Positions 1 through 4,905 of a DNA stretch of 6,277 bases are shown here, piece by piece. Made by a program: the position numbers and the translations under genes. How positions within the stretch are numbered: the stretch's first letter is position 1; each line of letters opens with the position of its first letter. Origin of the DNA: Actinobacteria bacterium RBG_16_64_13 (GTDB lineage Bacteria > Actinomycetota > Thermoleophilia > RBG-16-64-13); NCBI GenBank assembly GCA_001768675.1, contig MELN01000029.1, positions 29,656 to 35,932 of the forward strand. The letters run 5' to 3'. Under the pieces are notes generated by a model that saw nothing but the letters and a program-made list of their open reading frames with translations, did not search any database and was not told where the DNA came from.

Positions 1-535
1 CCACCAGTCGCCGGGCCACGTCCTCGAAGTCGAGCTGACCTCCAATGGCGACGGTGAGGGGCGGCGCCGCGGGTGTCTTCACCCCTTCCATGAGGGTGGT
101 CGCCTCCACTATGATCACCGGCCGCGCCTGCCGGGCCGCGGCCGGGGCGTCCAGCGCAGCGACGGCCCGGGCACGCCGGCCCGCCACCCGCGGCTTCACC
201 TCCCCCTCCGAGCCGTACCACACGCCCCGAGGAGGAAGGTAGGTCACCGGCCTGTCGGCACAGTAGAGCCGGAGCTCGTGTTCCAGTTCACCCGCTTGGT
301 CCTGGTTGGGCGCCACGACCAGCACGGTGCGCTCGTGCCAAGGCCTGCGCTGTACGAATCCCGCGGCGACATAGGCCTGGGCGAAAGTCGGGACGGCCGC
401 CTTGACGGAACTGGCCGCCTTGACGGAACTGGGTGTACCGCCGGCCCCCGAGGGCGCTCGGTGCGCACCCCCGGCATCAGCGAGTATCTGCTCGAAGGGC
501 GCGTATCCGTTGAGGAGATCGGTCAGGCGCGGCAT
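1..535 (-). CDS. mfd: Mfd transcription-repair coupling factor, N-terminal part (runs off the left edge)
   Basis: Mfd is an ATP-driven translocase that removes RNA polymerase stalled at DNA damage and recruits UvrA. Only the first 178 codons are visible, all within the N-terminal UvrB-like module; the RNA-polymerase-binding and helicase domains would lie beyond the window. I translated this strand without stops from ATG at 533-535. It begins MPRLTDLLNGYAPFEQILAD, continues with a beta-strand TVLVVAPNQDQAGELEHEL (about residues 66-84), then YLPPRGVWYGSE, and a VIIVEATTLMEGV stretch. This matches the Mfd layout in which an NTP-binding-like fold precedes a 'L-P-x-x-x-x-x-Y' segment and a 'V-x-x-x-x-L' strand. 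GAGG at 542-545 sits 6 bases before the ATG. The start overlaps the pth end by 13 bases, implying coupled translation. Residues 36-47 are a duplicated SSVKAA unit. The family call rests on motif pattern and position after pth; other UvrB-like proteins are less likely. Confidence 0.82.
   Translation of the reverse strand, partial: MPRLTDLLNGYAPFEQILADAGGAHRAPSGAGGTPSSVKAASSVKAAVPTFAQAYVAAGFVQRRPWHERTVLVVAPNQDQAGELEHELRLYCADRPVTYLPPRGVWYGSEGEVKPRVAGRRARAVAALDAPAAARQARPVIIVEATTLMEGVKTPAAPPLTVAIGGQLDFEDVARRLV
395..430. repeat. 18-bp perfect tandem duplication inside mfd
   Basis: Two adjacent identical copies of GGCCGCCTTGACGGAACT (plus-strand sense) occupy 395-412 and 413-430. In the mfd frame they encode SSVKAA twice, residues 36-47, in a small-residue-rich segment between the first helix and the first beta-strand. 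The repeat unit is a whole number of codons, so copy-number change would not break the frame. Confidence 0.9.
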
Positions 536-1086
536 GCGCCGCCTCGCGCGGCCAGCCACTCGTCCGCGAGGTCGGCGGCGCGGCCGATGAGGAGAAGAAC
601 GTCATCACGCGGCTCGCTGAAAGGAGCCAGCACGTAGTCTAGGAGCGGATTGCCCGCCTGATCCGGCCGGCCCACGCCCACCCGCAACCGCCAGAAATCG
701 CGAGATCCCAAGGACTGCGCGAGGCTGCGCAGGCCGTTGTGACCTCCGAGGCCCTGTCCTTCTTTGAGCCGCACCTCGCCGAAGGGCAACTCGACCTCGT
801 CGTGGATGACGAGCATCCTCTCGACAGGGATCCCGTGCTTGCGGGCCGCCTCCGCGGCGGCGCGGCCGGAAAGATTCATGAAGGTCATGGGAAGCAGCAG
901 GAGCACCCTCGTGCCGGACATGCTTCCCTCGGCGGCCAAGCCGTGGTACTTCGAGCGGAGCCCGGGCAGACCGTGGCGCCTCCTCAGTTCCTCCCCCACC
1001 ATGAACCCAGCGTTGTGGCGGTGGAACTGATACTCGGGCCCGGGGTTGCCCAGAGCGACTACCAGGTGGATCGAATCGGCTTCCAC
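523..1086 (-). CDS. pth: Peptidyl-tRNA hydrolase
   Basis: Pth is a cytosolic esterase that cleaves peptidyl-tRNA released prematurely from ribosomes, recycling tRNA. The 187 residues match the usual family length (about 180-200). Visible family residues: the LGNPG motif with N14, catalytic H24 in RHNAGF, PMTFMNLSG with N71, the HDEVELPFGE segment with D96, and LGGHNGLRS with N117, corresponding to E. coli N10, H20, N68, D93 and N114. The start is GTG at 1084-1086, since no in-frame ATG lies between the rplY stop and the N-terminal beta-strand. It follows the rplY stop by 12 bases and lacks a well-spaced Shine-Dalgarno sequence of its own, so translation is probably coupled to rplY. Its last 13 bases overlap the mfd start. 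Adjacency to rplY is common in bacteria and supports the call. Confidence 0.97.
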   Translation of the reverse strand: MEADSIHLVVALGNPGPEYQFHRHNAGFMVGEELRRRHGLPGLRSKYHGLAAEGSMSGTRVLLLLPMTFMNLSGRAAAEAARKHGIPVERMLVIHDEVELPFGEVRLKEGQGLGGHNGLRSLAQSLGSRDFWRLRVGVGRPDQAGNPLLDYVLAPFSEPRDDVLLLIGRAADLADEWLAARGGACRA

Positions 1087-1091
1087 TCCGC

Positions 1092-1108
1092 CGAGGAGCT
1101 ACTCCTCG
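1092..1108 (-). promoter_or_regulatory. Triloop hairpin spanning the rplY stop codon
   Basis: CGAGGAG and CTCCTCG form a perfect 7-bp inverted repeat (1092-1098 and 1102-1108) whose 3-base loop is exactly the rplY stop codon TAG (1099-1101). The GAGGAG arm is the only Shine-Dalgarno-like sequence near the pth GTG, although it lies 15 bases away. Terminating ribosomes would melt the stem, so a role in rplY-pth coupling is possible. The structure is read directly; the role is inferred. Confidence 0.45.
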
Positions 1109-1761
1109 CTCTTCTGGCTTCCGATGACTTCCGGCTCGGCCGTCTCCTCGACGGCCTCGGCGACAACCTGCTCGACCCGCGGCGGGACGAGGGCGACGAT
1201 GAGGATGTCGGGATCGTCGACCACGGTGACGCCATCGGGTACGGTCAGGGCTCCCATCGAGAGATGGTGGCCGATCATGAGCCCGCTGACGTCGAGCTCC
1301 AGCATCGCCGGTATGTCGCCGGGAAGCGCCCGCACCACGACTTCGCGCCGTTCCCATTCCAGGACGCCTCCGTCGGCTTGGCCGGCCGGAATGCCCAACA
1401 ACTCGATGGTGACCGGCGCTTCGATCTCCACGGCCAGGTCGATCTCGTGCAGGTCGACATGGAGCAGGTGGCGCCTCGTGGGATGGAACTGCAGCTGCTT
1501 GACCACCGCATAGCGGGTGCCCTTGGCTTTACCTTTGGCGGACTTGGCTCCCTTGGCGGCCTTGCCGAAGTCGAGTTCGAGGACGACGTTATGGCCGTGC
1601 GTCATGGCCGCCTTCAAGTCATCCAGAGCCACGGAGATGGAAGTGGCGTCCTTGTCCTTGCCGTAGGTCACGCCCGGGATCAGCCCCTGCGCGCGCAACC
1701 GGCGGGCCGGGCCGTTGCCGGTCTCTTCCCGTTCGTGTACCGACAGCTTGATGGTGTCCAT
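1099..1761 (-). CDS. rplY: 50S ribosomal protein L25, general stress (CTC/TL5) type
   Basis: L25 binds 5S rRNA in the large ribosomal subunit. This 220-residue form is the long type (CTC in Bacillus, TL5 in Thermus). The N-terminal 5S-binding beta-barrel is at about residues 4-107, including RRLRAQGLIPGVTYG and the FHP...LLHVDLHEID segment. The C-terminal TL5 domain follows at about 108-193, with ALPGDIPAMLELDVSGL, and an acidic tail closes the protein (about 194-220, rich in Glu). ATG at 1759-1761 is preceded by GAGGAG (1768-1773) at 6-base spacing, a convincing start. Residues 66-83 form a Lys/Ala/Gly-rich low-complexity stretch, with KGAKSAKGKAKG, between two strands of the N-terminal domain; I would not expect it in typical family members. 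The gene sits between prs and pth, as in many actinobacteria and firmicutes. Confidence 0.96.
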   Translation of the reverse strand: MDTIKLSVHEREETGNGPARRLRAQGLIPGVTYGKDKDATSISVALDDLKAAMTHGHNVVLELDFGKAAKGAKSAKGKAKGTRYAVVKQLQFHPTRRHLLHVDLHEIDLAVEIEAPVTIELLGIPAGQADGGVLEWERREVVVRALPGDIPAMLELDVSGLMIGHHLSMGALTVPDGVTVVDDPDILIVALVPPRVEQVVAEAVEETAEPEVIGSQKSEE

Positions 1762-1767
1762 GTGTCT

Positions 1768-1773
1768 CTCCTC
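1768..1773 (-). promoter_or_regulatory. Ribosome binding site of rplY
   Basis: GAGGAG on the minus strand, 6 bases upstream of the rplY ATG, fixes the rplY start. It lies just downstream of an 11-bp tandem repeat. Confidence 0.8.
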
Positions 1774-1795
1774 GAACGTCAGCTGAACGTCAGCT
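1774..1795. repeat. 11-bp tandem duplication between prs and rplY
   Basis: GAACGTCAGCT occurs twice in direct succession (1774-1784, 1785-1795), filling most of the 35-base gap between the prs stop and the rplY start. On the minus strand the duplication creates a 6-bp hairpin, AGCTGA-CGT-TCAGCT (1781-1795), directly upstream of the rplY Shine-Dalgarno sequence. It has no T-run after it, so it is not a typical terminator. Confidence 0.85.
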
Positions 1796-1796
1796 G

Positions 1797-2792
1797 CTAG
1801 AACAGCTGGTTCTCACCTTGAAATAGCTCGCTCACCGACTCGTCGGCGAAGACGTTTCTAATGGTATCCGCCAGGATATCGGCGGTGGATAGTACCACAA
1901 TCTTCCTTCGGTCCACTCCTTCCCGCAGAGGGATGGTGTCGGTGACCACCACCTCTTTGAGCGCCGAAGCCGCGATGCGCTCGTAGGCCGGGTCCGAAAG
2001 AACCGGATGGCTACAGGCCGCGTAGACTTCCTTCGCCCCCTTGTCGACGAGTGCCTGTACTCCGTTGACCAAGGTCCCGGCGGTGTCGATGATGTCGTCC
2101 ACGATCACGGCGGTTTTGCCTTCGACCTCACCGATGACGTGCATGACCCGCGACACGTTGTGGTCGGGGCGGAGCTTCGTCAAGACGGCCACCGAGCAAC
2201 CAAGACGGTCGGCCATCCTCTTGGCCGTCTTGAGACCGCCCGCGTCCGGGGAGACGACCACGATGTCTTCCAGGCCTTTCATCTTAAAATAGTCGGCGAT
2301 CATAGACAGGGCCGTCATGTGGTCGACCGGCACGCCAAAGAAGCCCTGTAATTGGCCGGCATGAAGGTCCATGGTGACTACCCGGTCGACCCCGGCGGCC
2401 TGCATGATGTCGGCGACCAGACGGGCGGTAATGGGTTCGCGCGGACAGCTCTTCTTGTCCTGGCGGGAGTAGCCCATCCAGGGGACCACGGCGGTCACCC
2501 GGTGAGCGGAGGCCAGGCGGGCAGCCTGGATCATGATCAGGAGTTCCATGAGGTTCTCGTTCACGGGCCGGCAGGTAGGCTGAATGATGAACACGTCCGC
2601 GCCGCGCACGCTCTCGCCGTACTTGAGGTAGATCTCGCCGTCGGCAAAGGTCTTGATGTTCACTTGCCCCAGCTCGATACCGAGTATCTGCGCCACGTGG
2701 CGGCTGAGTTCCGGGTTGCCCCGCCCTGAGAAAACCATGAGCGAACGCTCAGGGGTCATCCGCGCGCACCGTCGCGGTTCCCAATCTCCCAT
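1797..2792 (-). CDS. prs: Ribose-phosphate pyrophosphokinase (PRPP synthetase), class I
   Basis: Prs transfers pyrophosphate from ATP to ribose 5-phosphate, giving PRPP for nucleotide, histidine, tryptophan and NAD synthesis. I chose ATG at 2790-2792 (331 residues) because AAGGAGG lies 8 bases upstream and the family is usually about 310-320 residues. A GTG at 2835-2837, overlapping the glmU stop as GTGA, would add 15 residues unlike the family and has its nearest Shine-Dalgarno-like sequence 17 bases away. Visible motifs: FSGRGNPEL near the N-terminus, FADGEI (49-54), the flexible catalytic loop GYSRQDKK...REPITARL (107-125), TMDLHAGQLQGFF (140-152) with H144, TKLRP (205-209) with K206 and R208, and the ribose-phosphate-binding loop VIVDDIIDTAGTL (229-241). 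The loop pattern fits class I enzymes, which depend on phosphate and are inhibited by ADP. It lies 41 bases after glmU in the same run, joining PRPP and UDP-sugar supply. Confidence 0.97.
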   Translation of the reverse strand: MGDWEPRRCARMTPERSLMVFSGRGNPELSRHVAQILGIELGQVNIKTFADGEIYLKYGESVRGADVFIIQPTCRPVNENLMELLIMIQAARLASAHRVTAVVPWMGYSRQDKKSCPREPITARLVADIMQAAGVDRVVTMDLHAGQLQGFFGVPVDHMTALSMIADYFKMKGLEDIVVVSPDAGGLKTAKRMADRLGCSVAVLTKLRPDHNVSRVMHVIGEVEGKTAVIVDDIIDTAGTLVNGVQALVDKGAKEVYAACSHPVLSDPAYERIAASALKEVVVTDTIPLREGVDRRKIVVLSTADILADTIRNVFADESVSELFQGENQLF

Positions 2793-2800
2793 GCCCCTGT

Positions 2801-2807
2801 CCTCCTT
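2801..2807 (-). promoter_or_regulatory. Ribosome binding site that decides the prs start
   Basis: AAGGAGG on the minus strand, 8 bases upstream of the ATG at 2790-2792, is the best Shine-Dalgarno match in the window. It favours this ATG over the upstream GTG overlapping the glmU stop and over the internal ATG at 2757-2759, which has no such site. Confidence 0.85.
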
Positions 2808-2833
2808 GTCCTTTCGCTCCAACTCGTAAGGTA

Positions 2834-3613
2834 TCACTGTTGGCGAATATCTGTCTCCTTCTCACCCTCGCATCGCCCGCTCATGAGACGCTCGACCCCG
2901 GCCAGCTCTTCCTGGGAGTTGACCCCCAACACCAGCGCAGGATCGGCGACCTTGGACGCGGCGACCTTCGCTCCGCGGGTCCGCAGACCCGCGATCACGT
3001 CGGTCAGATAGACTTCTTGCTGGTCGTTGTCGCTGCCCACTCCGTGCAGTATCTCCAGGGCTTCGGCGGCGGGCAGGATGTACATGCCGCTGTTCACCTC
3101 GTGAATGGCCAGTTCTTCGGGAGTCGCGTCCCGGTGCTCGACGATACGAAGCACCCAACCCTCCGCGTCACGGACGATGCGTCCATATCCCGTGGGATCG
3201 TCCAACTCCATAGTGAGAACCGTCGCCGCCGACCCCGAACTCGCGTGATCTCGGACGAGCGCCCGCAGGGCCTCGCCGGTCACGAGAGGAGTGTCACCGG
3301 GCAGGACGAGGAGGGGTCCGGGAAGGATCTGATCGGCGGCCGCCAACACCGCGTGGCCGGTGCCCAACTGCCGGTCCTGAAGAGCCACAACGCAGTCGCT
3401 GGGGAGACGCGGACGAACGAACTCGTGCCCGTGGCCGAGAACCACCGCAATCCGCTCTGGTTCGACGGCGCGGGCGGCTTCGAGTACGTAGAGAAGCATG
3501 GGTCGGCCGCAGACCGTGTGCAGTACTTTGGGTAGCTCGGATCGCATACGTTTTCCCTGGCCGGCAGCCAGAACTACGACGCTTGCGATTTGAAAGGTCA
3601 AGCTAGACCGCAC
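2834..3613 (-). CDS. glmU: GlmU-like UDP-N-acetylglucosamine pyrophosphorylase, nucleotidyltransferase domain only
   Basis: This is a sugar-phosphate nucleotidyltransferase matching the N-terminal half of GlmU, which makes UDP-GlcNAc from UTP and GlcNAc-1-phosphate for peptidoglycan. Visible motifs: VVLAAGQGKRM (13-23), PKVLH with K29, LQDRQLGTGHAV (78-89), LPGDTPL (104-110), GYGRI (142-146), IVEHRDAT (157-164), EVNSGMYIL (172-180), EVYLTDVI (200-207) and GVNSQEEL (230-237). The last corresponds to the GlmU linker helix. The protein stops at 259 residues, whereas full GlmU has about 450-490, so the left-handed beta-helix that acetylates glucosamine-1-phosphate and trimerises the enzyme is absent. 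The next ORF is prs, with no remnant between. The start is uncertain: GTG at 3611-3613 or TTG at 3599-3601, neither with a strong Shine-Dalgarno sequence. It begins 30 bases after tRNA-Gln, likely on the same transcript. A related NTP-transferase with another sugar substrate is possible. Confidence 0.85.
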   Translation of the reverse strand: MRSSLTFQIASVVVLAAGQGKRMRSELPKVLHTVCGRPMLLYVLEAARAVEPERIAVVLGHGHEFVRPRLPSDCVVALQDRQLGTGHAVLAAADQILPGPLLVLPGDTPLVTGEALRALVRDHASSGSAATVLTMELDDPTGYGRIVRDAEGWVLRIVEHRDATPEELAIHEVNSGMYILPAAEALEILHGVGSDNDQQEVYLTDVIAGLRTRGAKVAASKVADPALVLGVNSQEELAGVERLMSGRCEGEKETDIRQQ

Positions 3614-3643
3614 CCCAGTGGTTCAGCGGGACAAGAAGGAAAG

Positions 3644-3715
3644 CTGGGGCGGCAGGATTCGAACCTACGCATGACGGGACCAAAACCCGTTGCCTTACCG
3701 CTTGGCCACGCCCCA
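3644..3715 (-). tRNA. tRNA-Gln, anticodon UUG
   Basis: The minus strand folds into a complete 72-base cloverleaf: acceptor TGGGGCG/CGCCCCA, D-stem GCC/GGC, anticodon stem ACGGG/CCCGT with loop TTTTGGT, a 5-base variable loop, and T-arm GTAGG-TTCGAAT-CCTGC. The anticodon TTG (3681-3683) reads CAA. The first base pair T1-A72 and discriminator G73 fit bacterial tRNA-Gln. The 3' CCA is not encoded; the bases after G73 are CTT, so CCA must be added. It lies about 33 bases after the predicted transcription start and 30 bases before glmU. Confidence 0.97.
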
Positions 3716-3754
3716 ATGCTTCCGGCTCCAAGGTAGCGTCCCAAGAGCGCTGGA

Positions 3755-3784
3755 AGTATAGGCCAGCCGTCAAAGGGGTGTCAA
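3755..3784 (-). promoter_or_regulatory. Near-consensus sigma-70-type promoter upstream of tRNA-Gln and the glmU operon
   Basis: On the minus strand, a perfect -35 box TTGACA (3779-3784) and a -10 box TATACT (3755-3760, five of six consensus bases) are separated by 18 bases. Transcription would start near 3748, about 33 bases before tRNA-Gln. No terminator is visible between the tRNA and glmU, so this promoter may drive tRNA-glmU-prs-rplY-pth-mfd. An AT-rich -10 in this GC-rich DNA makes a chance match unlikely. Confidence 0.8.
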
Positions 3785-3792
3785 GACGACAC
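3778..3792. promoter_or_regulatory. Inverted repeat over the -35 box, possible operator
   Basis: GTGTC (3778-3782) and GACAC (3788-3792) form a perfect inverted repeat with a 5-base spacer. One arm covers most of the -35 hexamer of the tRNA-Gln promoter. A bound dimer here would block RNA polymerase. The arms are short, so chance is a real alternative. Confidence 0.3.
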
Positions 3793-3830
3793 GAGGGGTG
3801 GCGGCGGGGCCCCGGAATCCCTCCCGCAGG

Positions 3831-4721
3831 CTACCGCAGAATGTTCGCGACCCGCGCCGAGAAGCCCCGGATGGCCATTCTGTCGGCGAGCTCCTGGGCC
3901 TTCGCCGCCGACTCACAGAGGCCGAACAGCGTGGGCCCGGAGCCGCTCACCAGGGCCGCGAGCGCCCCCTCGCGAGCCAGTACCTCTCTGTCGCTCGCCA
4001 GTGACGGGATGAGGCTGAAACTCGCCAATTCAAGATCGTTCTCCAAGAGCCGGGCCGCGTGCCCGATGTCTTCCACCTGGCGCCACCGCTTCTCGGCTTG
4101 ACCTGAGCGAAAATCGAACACCGCCTGGGTCTCGCCTGGCCGCAGAGTGTCGAATGCGCGATAGACGCGGGCCGTGGACAGCATCCTGTCGAAGAAGACG
4201 AGCACCAGGGGAAGCGCCGGCAGCTCGACCGGCTCGAGCACTTCGCCTATGCCCCGGCCCACCGAGGGGATCGGTTCGAGGAAGAACGCCACGTCGGCGC
4301 CCAGCTCCCGCGCCAGTGCGACCAGTTCGGCCTGCTCGGGCACAGGGCCCCCGGCCTCGCCCAAAGCCTGCACTCCTCCCAGAAGTGCGGCGGCAGCGTC
4401 GCTGCTGCCGCCTCCAAGGCCCGCGCCCACGGGTATGCCCTTGTGTATGACAAGCCGTCCATCAAAAGCCCAGCCGGTGTGCTTCTCCAGCGCCCGCAGC
4501 GCCCGGGTGGCAAGGTTGGCTTCACCGGCAGCCGTCCTGCAGTCGACGCGCAACTGGCCGGCAACCGCCTCCCCTGGACGGGCTTCAAGCGCGAAGTCCA
4601 GCTGGTCGTAGACGTCGACAGGGGCAAAGATGGTGAAGATCTCGTGGGAGCCCGTCTCTTCTCTCGGCCCCACCAGCAAGCACAGGTTCACCTTGGCCGG
4701 CGTTCGCTTGGTCGCCTGCAT
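3831..4721 (-). CDS. ispE: 4-diphosphocytidyl-2-C-methyl-D-erythritol kinase
   Basis: IspE is a cytosolic GHMP-family kinase that phosphorylates CDP-methylerythritol in the MEP (non-mevalonate) isoprenoid pathway. I chose ATG at 4719-4721 (296 residues, usual 280-310) because GGAGGG (4731-4736) lies 9 bases upstream and PAKVNLCLLVG follows at once, as in the family; upstream starts would add unrelated residues. Visible motifs: PAKVNL with catalytic-site K10, the ATP-binding loop PVGAGLGGGSSDA (97-109), LGADVAFFL (140-148) with catalytic D143, and the C-terminal VSGSGPTLFGL (258-268). Two family positions differ: the usual GYH, which binds the cytidine, reads GSH (S25, H26), and the usual GADVPFF reads GADVAFF. 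The gene follows the unknown membrane protein by 184 bases and is separated from tRNA-Gln by 115 bases with a new promoter, so it may be transcribed alone. The rsmA-ispE neighbourhood is common in Actinobacteria and supports the call. Confidence 0.95.
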   Translation of the reverse strand: MQATKRTPAKVNLCLLVGPREETGSHEIFTIFAPVDVYDQLDFALEARPGEAVAGQLRVDCRTAAGEANLATRALRALEKHTGWAFDGRLVIHKGIPVGAGLGGGSSDAAAALLGGVQALGEAGGPVPEQAELVALARELGADVAFFLEPIPSVGRGIGEVLEPVELPALPLVLVFFDRMLSTARVYRAFDTLRPGETQAVFDFRSGQAEKRWRQVEDIGHAARLLENDLELASFSLIPSLASDREVLAREGALAALVSGSGPTLFGLCESAAKAQELADRMAIRGFSARVANILR

Positions 4722-4730
4722 TTTCCTTCG

Positions 4731-4736
4731 CCCTCC
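4731..4736 (-). promoter_or_regulatory. Ribosome binding site that decides the ispE start
   Basis: GGAGGG on the minus strand, 9 bases before ATG 4719-4721, supports this start over in-frame upstream starts at 4836-4838 and 4800-4802. Confidence 0.7.
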
Positions 4737-4792
4737 GTGGGTCGTGCTTTGCGGCAACACCCGCCCTGCACCCCCCAGTCCTGCGTATTCCA

Positions 4793-4801
4793 AGCATATC
4801 A
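4793..4801 (-). promoter_or_regulatory. Possible extended -10 promoter for ispE
   Basis: The minus strand carries TGATATGCT, an extended -10 element (TG, one base, then TATGCT), within the 184-base gap upstream of ispE and about 70 bases before its ATG. No good -35 box lies 16-18 bases further upstream, so this is a weak call. It follows a possible terminator hairpin. Confidence 0.35.
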
Positions 4802-4837
4802 TCCGCCCAAGGCTGCTACTGGGAGTGTAAATGGACA

Positions 4838-4864
4838 CCGAGGGGGCGAAGGCCCCTGCCTCGG
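4838..4864 (-). terminator. GC-rich hairpin after the membrane protein gene, possible terminator
   Basis: On the minus strand, GGGGC-CTTC-GCCCC forms a 5-bp stem with a 4-base loop, extended by a second 5-bp stem CCGAG/CTCGG with a 3-base bulge on the 5' side. It is followed by GTGTCCATTTACA, which has only a short T-run, so it is not a textbook intrinsic terminator. It lies 41 bases after the preceding gene's stop, where the end of the rsmA-membrane protein transcript would be expected. Confidence 0.45.
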
Positions 4865-4905
4865 CGACCGGGGCTAGGTTTCTCCTGCCCTGCGGGGATG
4901 GTGGT

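Noticed and set aside
739..1800. Long 353-codon open frame on the plus strand
   Set aside because: It is antisense to pth and rplY, both of which are firmly identified by motifs. Long opposite-strand open frames are common in GC-rich DNA, and the translation resembles no protein I know.
2793..2837. Extended prs start at GTG overlapping the glmU stop as GTGA
   Set aside because: The 4-base overlap is tempting, but the nearest Shine-Dalgarno-like sequence is 17 bases away, the 15 extra residues are unlike the family, and ATG 2790-2792 has AAGGAGG at 8 bases.
2840..3535. 231-codon plus-strand open frame opposite glmU
   Set aside because: It is antisense to a motif-rich nucleotidyltransferase gene and has no recognisable domain.
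3805..3814. CGGGGCCCCG palindrome after ispE as a terminator
   Set aside because: It is a perfect 10-bp palindrome, but it leaves no room for a loop and has no T-run after it. In this GC-rich gap it may be chance.
4722..4838. Longer ispE starting at GTG 4836-4838
   Set aside because: The added 39 residues are not family-like, they start at the edge of the possible terminator hairpin, and the ATG at 4719-4721 has a good ribosome binding site.
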